From assembly GCA_036346255.1 (NCBI GenBank), contig CM070618.1, positions 59,221,655 through 59,285,654 on the forward strand: 64,000 nt of DNA, given 5' to 3'. A program made the position numbers and the translations under genes. Source of the stretch: Ampelocalamus luodianensis (lineage: Eukaryota; Streptophyta; Magnoliopsida; Poales; Poaceae). Of this stretch, positions 1 through 11,439 are shown piece after piece. The notes below the pieces were generated by a model. The model ran no database searches, was not told the DNA's origin, and saw only the letters and a program-made list of their open reading frames with translations. Position 1 is the first letter of the stretch. Each line of letters starts with the position of its first letter.

Positions 1-380
1 CGAGACAGGAACTCGGGTGGCGCTTGCTCGGTGAAGATAAGAGAAATGGTGGGGGAGGGGCAAGGGGAATGGTGAGATACTCTTATAGCCAAGTGGGAGG
101 TGACGCCCAGGAGAGAGTGAGCTGGGCGCGGGTGAAGCGTGGTAGTGTGGGCGTGCGGCGGGGCAAGCGTGCAGGCGTGCTCTAGAGCACAACCTGGGGG
201 CGCTGGAGTGGCATGGGGTGGATGGGTCGGGAGGGCCAGGGGAAGGGCAAGGGAATGGGTTTGAGGAAAATGGGCTAGGCTCAGGAGATTTTGAGAAATT
301 TTTGAGTTGTAAACTTTTGAAATCAAACAAGTTTTGAAAAACTAAAAATACTGCTCAAGAATTGAAAACGGGCTATTACA
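1..380 (-). repeat. Partial 3' LTR of gypsy element G1
   Basis: Read on the minus strand, this starts TGTAATAGCCCG at 380, about 44 bases downstream of the polyprotein stop, directly after a purine-rich stretch (AAGGATGGTAGG, a weak polypurine tract). It has the TG start expected of an LTR and runs off the left edge of the window. It should pair with the LTR remnant at 14088-14365, but the two pieces represent opposite ends of the LTR, so they cannot be aligned here. The assignment rests on position and the TG terminus. Confidence 0.55.
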
Positions 381-423
381 AAACCTACCATCCTTAAACA
401 GAATCTCGACCCCGAGATTCGAA

Positions 424-1466
424 CTACTCTGGGAACAGAAACGGGAAGTCTAACTTCAGCTGATCTTCGCACTCCCAGGTTGCTTCTTTTTCCGAGTGGT
501 TGCTCCATTGAACTTTGCAGATACGGAAGGTCTGGCGTCTCGTTTGCTTCTCCACAACATCGAGGATCTTGATCGGATGCTCTGGATACGTCAGATCTTT
601 CTGAAGTGCGATGGCTTCAACTGGAGTCTGCTCTTCAGGTACTCTGAGACACTTCTTGAGCTGCGAGACGTGGAACACGTCGTGGACGTCTAACAAATTT
701 TCAGGTAACTCCAATTGGTAGGCGACTTCCCGCGCTTAGCGGTGGTTGGGAACGGTCCTATGTATCTTGGCGCAAGCTTGCCTTTTACTTTAAATCTCTG
801 GGTTCCTCGAAGCGGTGAGACTTTAAGATACACATAATCACCAATTTCAAAAGATAATTCCCTGCGACGATTGTCGGCATAACTTTTTTGTCTAGACTGA
901 GCAGCTTGTAGGCAATCTCTGATCAGCTGAACTTTCTCTTCTGCATGCTTAAGGGTATCTGGTCCGAAGGTATAACCTTCTCTTGACTCTGACCAATGCA
1001 GAGGGGTTCTGCATTTTCTGCCATAGAGTGCTTCAAACAGGGATATTTTCAGGCTTGACTGAAAACTGTTGTTTTAGGATAATTCTGCATATGGTAAATA
1101 TCTTTCCCAGTCTATGGTAAATTTCAAAGCACAAGCTCAAAGCATGTCTTCTAGAACTTGATTTACTCTTTTAGTCTGACCATCGGTCTGTGGATGATAT
1201 GTTGTATTGAAAGTTAGATGAGTTTCGAGTGCATCATGTAGACTAGCCCAGAAATACGAGGTGAACTGAGAACCTTGATCCGAGACTATCCTCTTGGGTA
1301 CTCCATACAGACACACGATATGAGCCATATATAACTCTGCTGGTCTATCTCCCTTGTAGGTGGTCTTTACTGGGATAAAATAAGCGACTTTTATCAATAT
1401 GTCAACTATGACCCAAATAGAATCATATCCGAACTTTGTTCGGGATAGACTAGTAATGAAATCCAT
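424..1466 (-). pseudogene. G1 pol C-terminus: integrase core and chromodomain
   Basis: This is the end of a Ty3/gypsy chromovirus polyprotein. The integrase catalytic core lies at 1137-1466, with the MDFITSLSR start, the IVSDQGSQFTS motif around the second Asp and the HPQTDGQT stretch before the catalytic Glu. Downstream, 424-714 holds the VFHVSQLKKCL linker and a chromodomain (about FRICKVQWSNHSEKEATWE), which in this clade targets insertion to heterochromatin. The segment between 714 and 1137 reads as pol in broken frames. The stop at 424-426 precedes the LTR. Solo LTR A separates the core from its zinc-binding domain at 6555-6803. Frameshifts make it non-functional. Confidence 0.85.
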
Positions 1467-1483
1467 TCCAACTTCTTTCCACT

Positions 1484-1488
1484 TCCAC
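1484..1488. repeat. TSD of solo LTR A, left copy (TCCAC)
   Basis: TCCAC lies immediately outside the TG end of solo LTR A and is repeated exactly at 6551-6555. A 5-bp duplication is what Ty3/gypsy integrase normally makes, so both LTR ends are fixed precisely. Confidence 0.85.
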
Positions 1489-1816
1489 TGTGAGACCCCG
1501 GTTTATTAAGCTTGTAATACTTAGCCTTCCATTGGCCCTAGCATCACAAACAAAATAATCCGTGCCTCGATGGACATATGCTTCCCAGAAATGCAGCACA
1601 CATACATCTTTTACAAAAGCATGCATCAATTCCATACATCATATTATAACAAGTCTAGCAACGACATACATAATATAAAGTGATTACAAAAGAGCCGACC
1701 GGCCAAATGACATTAAGTATCAAATAACAGCAGAGGAAAAAGGTGCCATAAGATGGCTTTAACCAAAATACGACCGGTTAGCCATAACCCACAAGGCAAC
1801 CGACCGGGCCGCCAAG

Positions 1817-3178
1817 CTAGTCGTCCATACCGACGCAAAACTCACCAAAGTCAATCCCTTGGGGATCAACCTTCTTCCTCTGCAACAATTAAGCAAAGCA
1901 AATGAGTACAAAATTGTACTCGCAAGACTTACGGGTAACAAACCTAGTTACTACTACATGCAGGCTTTAATCAAAGGAGAAGGCTAGAGGTTAATTTTCA
2001 GCATAAAGTAAGTTTTATTTGCAATAAGTAATAGTTTGAAAGCAATTTTGACAATCTGAATTTTATTTGCATAAATAACAGCGAGACAATAAGTAATAAC
2101 ATAAAAGACATCCTGGAGATGACTATCCCAATAGCCATCACAACAATAGCACGAATTACCCATTCATACCACCCATGTCAAGTTTTAATTAAAAGGTTGT
2201 AGTCTAACTCTCCAAAGACCTTGCCAAACGTGTCCATAACCTAGGACAAGACTATTCGAATAGTTCAAAACCCTGCAGGGGTGTACCAATGTACCCACAT
2301 TTCAGACCGTCTTTTTGCGAAGCTATTAAGCACACTTCCTTTGGTGTGCCAGCACGGCTAATTCCTACGAGACGTTTCCAATATTGTGTATCAACTACGA
2401 GCTGCTCGTATGGACCGAAGCCCATACGCTTACATTGTAAAGCCGAAAAGACAACTACCCCTCGGGGTAAAGCTTTTCAGACAACTACAATGCTCCCACA
2501 CATAAACCATCTCATTTTACCACAACACAACACACACACGCCCTTCTGCGACTCGTAGCAAACACACGCCAAAGTACTAAGCCAAGAGAGGTCCCATACC
2601 CTCTATTGTGGTTAGCACGCAAGAATGTTTAGTTTAGTGTAACAAGATGTTCGGTCCTTGTTGACTCGGGCACCATACCAGTCACACCCAAAAGCACACC
2701 ATCTTACCATTGTGCCCAAGTCCAAATCGTTTTGTTTTTAGTTTTTGTTTTCCCAAATAAACAAAGCACAAGGTATAGATCATAAGTAATAACAAGTTTT
2801 GTGTAATCAAGGTCATCGACTAAGTCGATAACCGCTCAATTCTACTGGTATCTAGGCATTGCTAAGCATCATACCGTAAAGACAATAAAAGACCATAAAT
2901 CATCCACCGGTCTCTAACTCACCAGTGAGGATAATAGCCTAGGGTATTAGTGGGGGTGAACAATTTCAGAGAAACTATGCAATGGGATTAGCTACCTCTA
3001 ATCGGCAAAAATTAACTTTGACACAAGAAGCATGCATACTTAGGTTTTGCAAACAAGATATTATAATTTAAAAGTAGTAGGAGCAATATGATCAAATGAA
3101 TGTTACACTACTTGCCTTGCTGGAGATCACTTTCTTGCTGCAGAGGATCACTCACGTAATCAATAATTTCTTCAGAAC
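1817..3178 (-). CDS. Predicted split acidic mini-ORF in LTR A (two exons)
   Basis: The micro-exon 3116-3178 (63 nt) follows TTTTTACGTTAG and ends AAG before GCAAGT. The intron is 1880-3115 (1236 nt). The last exon 1817-1879 follows TTGTTGCAG. The micro-exon reads SEEIIDYVSDPLQQESDLQQ in the phase that also joins the last exon. That exon opens with three Glu and then, because of one extra T compared with the G3 copy, meets an early TGA; without that T the frame reaches the TAG at 1817-1819. No upstream start exon could be fixed. Function unknown. Support comes from the same layout in LTRs C, D, E and F. Confidence 0.4.
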
Positions 3179-4056
3179 CTAACGTAAAAATGCGATAAAA
3201 CCAATAAGGACGAAGAACACCAAAAGAAACCCAAAATAAAAAGTTATCCAAATCTCATGAAATTTACACAGCAATAAGGGTATAATTTTAAATGAATTTA
3301 GAAACAATAATCAAGTCATTTGGACTAAGTATGCAAAAGTTATAGCTAAAATAATTTCCCTCAGCCTGTTAATTCCAATGAAATTAATTACCGGTACTGT
3401 TCGTGGCATAAATTTCCAGAATGATCTAAGGTCTGAAATTTTTATGCTAGGTAGATAATGGCATCCTAAGGTCAGCAAAGTTGGGTTTACTCAATTTGGA
3501 GTTAAAATGATTTACTTATGATTTTTCTAAGTTGTAAAACTAGCACATATCATTTTTCAGAAATAAAACTATGATCAAAACCTATTTCATAATAAATTAT
3601 GCTTAACAGAGAAATTTAACAAGATTGAGTTTGCACATTTTGGAGTTATACAGAAAAAGTTATGTATTTTACAAGTTTCACATTAATTTCAGGAATATTC
3701 TAAAATGGCTGAAATCAAGTTAATATTGTTTATAAAACTTTCTATTACAGAAACATATCTAAATACATTTTTAGATTAAACTATAGTAAAATATGAATTT
3801 AATACAGTTGGAATCATCTAAAAAGGGTTTAAAATGAATTAGATATGAGTTTCTAAAGTTTTAATACAATTTTCAGTTGACAAATAACGATTTACCAAAA
3901 TAAAACAAAGCTTAACAAAAAGGAAATGACGTGGACAAACGTGGGCCCTTGATTCGGAATCCAACGGCCCACGCGCTCCGCACACAACACACGCACGCGG
4001 TCCAAAAAGAGGTTCACCGTTGGATCAAAATCCAACGGTCCACGTGGATTGGGCCG

Positions 4057-4286
4057 TTCGGGTGACCTGAATGCCTCAATCAACCACAACCATTGATCTT
4101 GAGATGGAGGGCTCTGAGCTCTGCGCCCTTTGGCGGTCCGAACGTCCCTGCGATCTGAGCGGTAGATCTAAAGATGGGCGGCTTAGGTCCATGTGCGGTT
4201 CGGGTGACCCGAACGGCACATCGATCTCGGCCGTTGATCGCGAGATCGACGGTCCTTAGTGACGTGGAACGTTCGGGTGACCCGAA
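4057..4286. repeat. Three copies of a 15-bp palindrome (TTCGGGTGACCCGAA type)
   Basis: TTCGGGTGACCYGAA occurs at 4057-4071 (one mismatch), 4199-4213 and 4272-4286 inside solo LTR A. The surrounding DNA also repeats phrases with GATC and GATCTGNGCNGNAGATCT. Such spaced palindromes could be protein-binding sites in the LTR leader or intron; no function is known to me. Confidence 0.7.
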
Positions 4287-4387
4287 AGTCCCTGAAGATC
4301 TGGGCCGCAGATCTTGAAATCGACGGTCCACGACACGCGCATAAAACACGTGTGAGTTTTAACCGCGGGGGGAGTTTTAAACGCGCG

Positions 4388-4855
4388 GCCCACATGTCAG
4401 TGATACAGAGGGCGTTTTAGGACAGCTATTAAATACTAATTCCAATGATTAGTGATGATTAGCATTAATTATGTCCTAATAATTTCGCACTGAGGAGGTT
4501 TAAGTGGGCGGGGGCCCACTTGGCAGTGACACATTAGGCTGATTTAGGACACATTAATTAACGCCTATGATTAGCAATTAATTAAACCCAATCTTTGTCT
4601 TAATGGCCTTGTTACTGCGGTTTTAGGCCTACGGGCCCACATGTCAGTGACTCATGGAGTCATTCCCGATAGCCTTTTAATGCTAATAATTAATTACCAA
4701 TGATTGATTATTAATGATATCCTAAAGGCGTTGATTAGGGCCGACGGGGGGATTTAAATGGTTGGGCCCACTGTCAGTGGCACAGTGGACCAATTTAAGA
4801 CATATTAATTACCTCCAATGATTAACAATGATTAAGCCATTAATGATGTCCTAAC
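4388..4855. repeat. Degenerate tandem repeat, four units of about 120-130 bp, in LTR A
   Basis: Four units begin with GCCCACATGTCAGTGAC-like sequence at 4388, 4514, 4635 and 4766. Each continues with a variant of TTAGGACATATTAATTA and CCAATGATTAGCAATGATTAA. Spacing is 126, 121 and 131 bases. Units have drifted, so the array is old. It lies inside solo LTR A, outside the proposed exons. Confidence 0.75.
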
Positions 4856-6550
4856 CGGCAACAACACAGAGAGGTTTCGTCTGGCAAAAACCGAGCGGCA
4901 AAGAACGGCTTGTCGCCGACGGCTCCGGCCACGGCGGTGCCCGCAAAGTGCCAAAATGGGTTCGCAATAGCCTTGCGGTCCCAATGGTGATGACCTCGCC
5001 GGCGGCGACGGTCCACAACGCCGACGAGCGAGACATTAATGATGGTGACAAAATCGACCGAAAGCGAAAAATGATCAAAAGCTCCGCAACAGTCCAAAGA
5101 AGCGTGTGCCACAGCGTCTAGGGACTAATAAGAAGCTACCTCAACCAAGAAGAGCTTCAAAAATGGCCGGAGGAGCTTGGACAGCAGAGAAACTCGCTGG
5201 AGTTGAAGAAGGTGAAATGAAAAAGATGTCCTGAGCAAAATGAGTGATACCAGATCATCATTATAGCTTTATTATAGCTCAGAGAAGCTCCAAGAGCAAT
5301 TAATTGAGAAAAGAAGCCCTTATCGGAGCTGGAGAAGAAAGGGGGTAAAATCGGCCGAAATGATCCAAACTCAAAATTGGTCAATTCCTGTGAATGAAAC
5401 CCAAAATTGAGTTAGGGGAAATGCATAGGGGATTAAGGATTTCAAAAGGGTACAAGAAGAATTGAAGATGAACCACTGGAGCACCAAAGCCATCAACAGA
5501 GCTTCACGATCATTAATGGTGGTTTTGGTATTTTCAGTGGTTTTGAGCCCCATAACAAAGAAGGAGCTAGGGGTGATGTAAAGGAATACCAAGAGGGGCT
5601 TTGGGGAGCTTTATAAAGCTAGAAAATTAGGTTTTGGGCAAGAACGAGCTCCACGGGTGAACTTGGCTCACGACACAACCGTGGACCAAAAGAGAAATGA
5701 TGGGAGTGTAGGAGTAGGGCATGCCTACGGCCGAAAGCAAGCCGCACGCATTCACTGCCCCCGACCAAGGAGAGTTGAAGAGGGAGCAAGATGTGACCGG
5801 GCCATGCCTCTCCCTGTGTTGCGCACGGTGCGAGGAAGAAGATGACCAGAAAAGGCTAGGGCTGTTGGGGGCGGTACGATTTAAAATGGGCGGCTAGGAT
5901 TGCTTCAAGCTCTTGAGGTTCAAACCAACAGGGAAGAGCGCGAGCGTTGGATCTTAATCCAACGGCTCAGAACGAGGCGGCTTGGTTCGATCAAGTCAAA
6001 TGACTTGGGCTCGGGTTTGACTCGAGCCCAAGTCTGACTCAGACCTGAGTTTGAGTTTAGAGTTTTAAATTGAGCTGGACTTTGGGGATTTATTTGAGGT
6101 AGCAAAACAACTCCAAAAATTCTGAAATTTTTACAGGAGCTTGTTAACTTAGATATTAACCTTGTGTAAAATTTTCAGAGGTTTTTATGTAGTGTATTTT
6201 TCTCAAAAATTCTGCAAGTTTCTGGAATAGGGTTTTGACTAAAAGTCAAACATGTTTGACTGCCCTCTAAAAATATTCAAACAATTTCTAAAAATTGTGA
6301 AATTTTTCAGAGGGGTCACACACCAACCCTAGAACTTGGGAAAAATATTTCTAGGAGATGATGACAAGATTTGACAAGATTGATTTTGGAAGACAAGGTT
6401 TTGGATCAAAAGACTTGTGACTTTGTATTTCCATAATTCTTTTTATAAGAATTGTTTAGAACATACAGGAAATACATGATGTAGGAAAAAGTTTTAATTT
6501 CTACTCATTTTCTTACATTTGAAACACAAGTCCAAAATTGGGATGTTACA

Positions 6551-6555
6551 TCCAC
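6551..6555. repeat. TSD of solo LTR A, right copy (TCCAC)
   Basis: Second copy of the TCCAC duplication, directly after the terminal ATGTTACA of solo LTR A. Beyond it the G1 integrase reading resumes on the minus strand. Confidence 0.85.
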
Positions 6556-6980
6556 TAAGGGTTCTGTAGTGGTTGAAGTAATCCGGCAGGTCTCTGGTGC
6601 TCGGCTTTGATTCGCTGGCACACATCACAATAAGCTACGAACTCGGCGATATCTCTTTTCATTCGTGTCCACCAATATAGAATCTTCATATCTTGATACA
6701 TTTTGGTGTTGCCTGGATGCAGGGTATACGCTGAGCTGTGGGCTTCCTTTAGTATCAAATCTTTAAGCTCCTTCTGGTGGGGGAACAAAGAGACGTTTCG
6801 CATACCATAGGATTCCTTGTTGGTCTTCTATTATTTTAGGGGTTTTCCTTTGCCATGAGATGTTTGAATCTTTGAACTCCAGGGTGTCCTTCTTGGGCGG
6901 TCTTGATTTGCTCTTCTAGAGTTGGATGCACTTCCACAGTGGCTATAGTACCTTGTTTAATTAACTCAAGGTTGAGTGCT
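6555..6980 (-). pseudogene. G1 integrase zinc-binding (H2C2) domain
   Basis: The minus strand encodes the N-terminal part of a gypsy integrase. Visible are the LVPPPEGA-type entry region in a neighbouring frame, then KEAHSSAYTLHPGNTKMYQD (two His), YWWTRMKRDIAEFVAYCDVC and QRIK, which supply the two Cys of an HHCC zinc site. The sequence above 6803 reads as the linker from RNase H to integrase. Solo LTR A cuts it from the catalytic core at 6550, and solo LTR E cuts it from RNase H at 6981. Both junctions are in the coding region, so G1 was already inserted when A and E arrived. Confidence 0.85.
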
Positions 6981-7543
6981 TGTAACATCCCAATTTTCAG
7001 AGCCTTAAAAATCTTTTAAATAGTTAGTAGGAGAAAATTCACCATTTGAATTTTATTTGAATTTAATTTCAAAAGCTTAATATTGGACTTTACAATCAAA
7101 AAAAACATTTAATGTGAACAATCCCAACATGAACATTAGTCAAAACTATTTTATTTGGGTTCTATGTGCTCAGATATATTTTCTAGATTTTTCTAGAATG
7201 TTTCGAGTTCATTTGCTATTTTCTATTACCTATTTGAATTTCGGTATTTTCTAAAATGAAAAACCTATTTAAAACCTCGCTTTAGTGCTTGGGCCGAATC
7301 CACTCACCGCCCATTTCCTTCCGCTCACCACTTCCCACCGCAGCCCGCACCGCTCTCTCCCTCTCAAGGGCAGTGCGGCCCCACCCGTCACCGCAGCCCA
7401 TGCCGTGTGCGACGCGGTCCGCCCGAGCCACTCCTCCGCCTTGTGGGTCCCGCCGCCACGTCCTCGTTGTCTACCTCTCGACTCGAGTCCGTGGTCCGAG
7501 CCGGTGGTGCCGCCGTACGCCGCCGCGGACTGCCGCTCCGGCA

Positions 7544-7550
7544 CTATTTA
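7544..7550 (+). promoter_or_regulatory. TATA-like box of LTR E
   Basis: TATTTAA stands in otherwise GC-rich DNA. About 40 bases later comes a CT-rich run and AAAACCCTAGAACCC, the kind of sequence found in grass 5' UTRs. This would place the transcription start near 7575. Confidence 0.4.
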
Positions 7551-8427
7551 ACGCCGCGCCGCGCGAATCTCCGCACCACCCTCTCTCCAAAACCCTAGAA
7601 CCCTCGTAGATCGCGCCGCCACCGGGAAGGATTTGGCCGAGGAAGTCCACCGCCGCCGAAGCCTTTCTCGACGTCGGGAGCCGCCGGTGGTGAGCCTTCG
7701 CCCTCACCGTCACCAGTCCTGAGGTCGCCGCCGCATGGCCTTCACGATGCGCGCCTCATCATCCTCGAGGGAGCCCCGCATCGCCTCGTCGCCGTTCCAC
7801 CGAGCCGCTCCGCCGCCAATCTCGAGCGCCGCCGCGATTTGATCACCGCCGGTAGCGTCCGACCGTGTCGCCAGATTCGCGAGGGTGTGAGGAGCCCGAT
7901 GCTACCCTCCGTTGCCGCCGCCGTGGTCGGAGTCGCCGTTGTCGTACGCGGCCGACAAGAACTCGCCGGCGATGCACCGTGTTCGCGCCACAGCCCCGCC
8001 GCGCCCCTGTCGCCGCTCGTGTCGCCGCGTGGAGCCCGGCCAAGACCTACGTGGTCGCACGGTGGCGATCACCGGACCTCGAACCCAAGGCTCGGTGGAC
8101 TTTGTCCATGTGAGCGAGGCACCGACGGTGGGACCCACCGCCGATCCACGATCACCCGCCCAAACGTTCGGCGTCGCGTTGCGAATAAATCTGATTTTTC
8201 CTTTAGGAAAATAATTCAAGAAATTCATAAAATCTGATTTTCAAGATTTTATGTAATTTCAATCTTCCAAAGCTCATAACTTTGCATCCTAACTCCGATT
8301 GAGCCCTTTCAAATTTCTAAATTTGTCTAAATTCAAGATCTAGCTATCTGAGATTTTTATTTAATTTTTGGAGTTTGTTTTGCCTCTGTTATTTATTTGT
8401 TTTGTTTGTTTTGTTTCGCTTATGCAG

Positions 8428-9730
8428 TAGACGCTTATTCGTCGGGGAATTTTGTGGAAGAAGGAGCACCCCAAGATCAAGACCAGTACATAGACCTTTT
8501 CCAAGGCAAGTCATACCTTTGATCATCTTGAACCCAGTTTTCAAATTACGTTGTGTTAAATTATTGCATTCTACTTTAATTATTTATTTAAATGCTTTGG
8601 GCATAGTTATTGTCCAAATTGTTATCCCACCTTGGCCTTGTATGTCATAATTCCTTGTCACCCTAGATTGGTTGAGTTGGTAATATTATAACACCAACAT
8701 GGGTTGGTTAGATGCGAGTACAATTGCTTAGCCATGCTACGAATCATCATCTCATGTGAGTCGCAAATATTAATTATGACTAAGTGACTATGGAACTTTG
8801 TGTAAAACTGTGCTATGTGTTATTACTTCGTGATGGCATGTGTTGCACTAAAACCAACTGGGTGGTAAAGGATTTAGACTGAGGCAAGTGGTGGAGACTG
8901 TGTGACATGGTGGACTATGTGATGGGTATGATAATCTGTGTGGCCTAGTTAGAACATGGAAGTCTTGCCTTGGTCAATTAAGGACTTAACTTTGTGCGCC
9001 ATTGAACTGAGCTTCTCGTGCGACCACATGCCCGGTATGGGACGGGCTAACTTAGTAAGTTATGGATTCTCGCATTGATGTTCGTGGTAGGTTAGGCTTT
9101 GTGATAGGGTGGAGGTGTGACTACTTGGTGGTTGTATCACGGAGGATTCGCCGTCCCCGCCCAACTGTGTGTGTATGCATGGGCTATGTGATATGTATAA
9201 CGGTTTGTAAGCACACTGGGAATGTCAATGTTTGAGATGAAGTTTCCGAACTGTTTTGTTACGATTGGTGCTTACACTAGTTGTATCTTGTGGGTAAAGT
9301 GTACAACCTCTGCAGAGTGTTAAACAAACTATTCGAATAGCGCGCCCATGATCATGGACTTGCCTCGGTGCTTTCACACGAGGGGTAGTTTTCATAAAAT
9401 GTGGGAATGGGAGCCGTGTGATCTCAATCATATGGCTATGTGAAATAAATCTTTAGCCAGGTGTCTTTGTGGAAATAATCATAAATTAATATTGTCTATT
9501 TGTTTTGAATTATGCTTTCAATCTATTATTCGTATTCAATTGCAAATGTTGCTTTTATGCAAAAGAACCACGTAAGCCTTTTCTTTGGAATAAGCCGCAT
9601 CTATACATTGCATTCTGTGGTATGATTTATAGTACGATTGTGTACTCACGGTTGTTGTAAAACTTGCGCCCAAACCTATAGAAGAGGAGGAGTCTACGCC
9701 GCTTTTGAGGAGGAGTTCGTTGAAGGCTGA
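8428..9730 (+). CDS. Predicted split acidic mini-ORF in LTR E (two exons)
   Basis: The micro-exon 8428-8505 (78 nt) follows GTTTCGCTTATGCAG and ends CCAAG before GCAAGTC. In the shared phase it reads FVEEGAPQDQDQYIDLFQ near its end. The intron 8506-9681 ends CAAACCTATAG. The last exon 9682-9730 opens with EEEES, then appears to have lost one base: with the frame shifted by one, the remainder reads AFEEEFVEG before TGA at 9728-9730. A possible upstream exon would end at GTGAGC 8110, giving a 318-nt first intron. No start codon is assigned. Function unknown. Confidence 0.4.
9297..9360 (+). promoter_or_regulatory. Conserved double-palindrome block in LTR E
   Basis: The block contains GTAAAGTGTACAAC, then CTCTGCAGAG, then the 12-bp palindrome CTATTCGAATAG at 9329-9340, then CGCGCCCATGATCATGGACTTG. 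The same order and spacing occur in LTRs A, F, C and in G3. It lies in the predicted second intron. Its role is unknown. Confidence 0.6.
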
Positions 9731-10016
9731 TCGCTCGTTAAGGTCCGGATCCCGCTTGGTTGCTGTGGTGAATTGGTGGGATCTACGCTGGAGTTTTCCG
9801 CTCCGCCGCTTTATTTCTTTGTTAGCCTTGCGTGGCTTAATAAGTGTAAACTCACCATAAGGTCAAAACCGTTATTTGTTATTCAAACTAATCGCTTACT
9901 TTATCTATCGCTTGTGTGGATCGATATTTACCGTGTTAACCTGTGTGCACTAGCGTGATCCTGGACTAGTGCAAGATATACACGAGGGTTCCGTAATCGT
10001 AATGCAGGTCCCGACA

Positions 10017-10660
10017 AATTCAAATTCCTTGTAAAGCTCAGGTTGATGCTCTTGAATCATGACATTACTCCAGTAGAACTTATGGCTTAATGCATCGGCA
10101 ACTACATTAGCCTTTCTAGGATGGTAATGGATCCAAATTGTAATCTTTAATCAGTTCTAACCATCTTCTTTGTCGGAGGTTGAGATCTGTTTGAGTGAAA
10201 ATATACTTGAGACTCTTATGGTTTGTGTATATGTCAATGATTTCCAATCAAGTAATGCTGTCAAATCTTTAGGGCATGCACTACTGCTGCTAACTCCAAA
10301 TCATGAGTTGGATAGTTGTCTTCATGAGGGGAGAGTTGTTTAGACACATATGCTACAACTTTTCCTTCTTGCATAAGTATACAACCAAGACCTTGGCACG
10401 AAGTGTCACAATAAACTTCAAAGTCCTTGTGTATGTCTGGTAGGACTAACACAGGTGCAGTGGTTAACTTTTTTAAAACTCTCGGAAACTCTTTTCACAT
10501 GCTTCTGTCCATTCATACTTCTTTTCCATTTTAAGCAGGTGGGTTGTTGGTCTGGACAACTTAGAGAATCCTTCTATGAAGCGTCTATAGTATCTGGCCA
10601 ATCCGAGAAAGCTACACACTTCAGTCACTAAGGTTGGTTGCTTCCAATTCAACACAGCTT
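10017..10660 (-). pseudogene. G1 RNase H domain
   Basis: The minus strand 10261-10452 reads FEVYCDTSCQGLGCILMQEG, then KQLSPHEDNYPTHDLELAAV, the typical gypsy RNase H with the catalytic Asp (YCDTS) and Glu (LELAAVVHALK). Further downstream the YTNHKSLKYIFTQ-type Asp region and the PGKANVVADALSR-type end are recognisable in broken frames down to 10017. On the upstream side 10473-10655 reads TEVCSFLGLARYYRRFIEGF, the connection from RT. Several frameshifts and stops separate the pieces. Solo LTR E follows immediately. Confidence 0.8.
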
Positions 10661-11430
10661 CTACTTTGGATGGATCAACTGTGACTCCTCCAGCGGATAT
10701 GATATGTCCGAGGAAACTAATTTCTTAGAGCCAAAACTCACATTTACTATACTTGGCATAAAGCTGGTGCTCTTCAAGCTTATCCAGAACCAAACGCAGA
10801 TGTTCAGCATGTTCTTTATTGATCTTGGAGTAGATTAGGATGTCGTCTATGAATACGACTACAAACTTGTCTAGGCATTCCATGAATACTTTGTTCATGA
10901 GGTTCATGAAGTAGGCTGAAGCATTGGTCAAACCAAATAACATAATTGTGAACTCATACAGGCCATACCGGGTGGTAAAAGTCGTTTTAGGGATGTCCTC
11001 AGTCCTGATCTTAAGTTGGTGGTATCCTGACCTTAGGTCTATTTTGGAGAATATTGAGGCTCATGACAGTTGATCGAATTGATCATCAATGCGGGGCAAG
11101 GGATACTTATTCTTGATGGTCACATCATTAAGAGCTCTGTAATCTACACACAATCTGGCAGTGCCATCTTTCTTTTTTCACAAAAAACACTGGTGAACCC
11201 CAGGGGATGACTAGGTCTAGTAAATCCTTTATCTTGCAGATCCTCAATCTGAGTCTTTAGCTCTTCGAGTTCATCGACGACCATTCTAGATGGTCTTTTG
11301 GCAATCGGGGCGGTCCCTGGTTTTAAGTTAAACACAACTTCTACATCTCTGTCTGGTCGCATACTAGGCAATTCTTCTGGAAAGATTTTCAGGTAATCTT
11401 GAACTACAGGTGTTGTCTCTAGGGACAACT
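10661..11430 (-). pseudogene. G1 reverse transcriptase domain
   Basis: The minus strand encodes a gypsy RT. The entry sequence VVQDYLKIFPEELPSMRPDR is at 11330-11400 and the active-site box FVVVFIDDILIYSK near 10830-10870, preceded by MLFGLTNASAYFMNLMNKVF and followed by QLYAKYSKCEFWL. The middle (10950-11150) is recognisable but frameshifted. The catalytic Asp pair is kept, so decay is by frame damage rather than loss of the site. Confidence 0.85.
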
Positions 11431-11439
11431 CTTAAATGT

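Larger units (their letters stand above)
1489..6550 (-). mobile_element. Solo LTR A, about 5.06 kb, Tekay-like chromovirus type
   Basis: On the minus strand the unit begins TGTAACATCCCAATTTT (6550) and ends CCGGGGTCTCACA (1489). It is flanked by a perfect 5-bp duplication, TCCAC, at 1484-1488 and 6551-6555. No gag or pol is present inside, so it is a solo LTR left by LTR-LTR recombination. It interrupts the integrase of G1 between the zinc-binding domain and the catalytic core. Inside, on the minus strand, are a TATA-like TTTATAAAG near 5611-5618, short palindromes and a four-unit repeat (4057-4855), a micro-exon (3116-3178), a palindrome block near 2252-2280 and a last exon (1817-1879). The family name is inferred from termini and great length. 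Confidence 0.85.
6981..10016 (+). mobile_element. Solo LTR E, about 3.04 kb, Tekay-like
   Basis: It begins TGTAACATCCCAATTTTC and ends GGTCCCGACA, interrupting the linker between RNase H and integrase of G1. No gag-pol lies inside. Flanking 5-mers (GTGCT and AATTC) do not match, so either the TSD was lost or the LTR arose by recombination between two different insertions. Inside are a GC-rich leader (about 7290-8110) behind a TATTTAA at 7544-7550, a GTGAGC donor at 8110, a 78-nt micro-exon at 8428-8505, a palindrome block at 9297-9340 and a last exon at 9682-9730. The overlapping long GC-rich reading frames in the leader on both strands are not convincing genes. Confidence 0.75.

Noticed and set aside
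7285..8237. Overlapping GC-rich open frames on both strands as host genes
   Set aside because: They lie in the leader of LTR E, occur in several frames at once, and contain no recognisable domain. GC-rich sequence without stops explains them.
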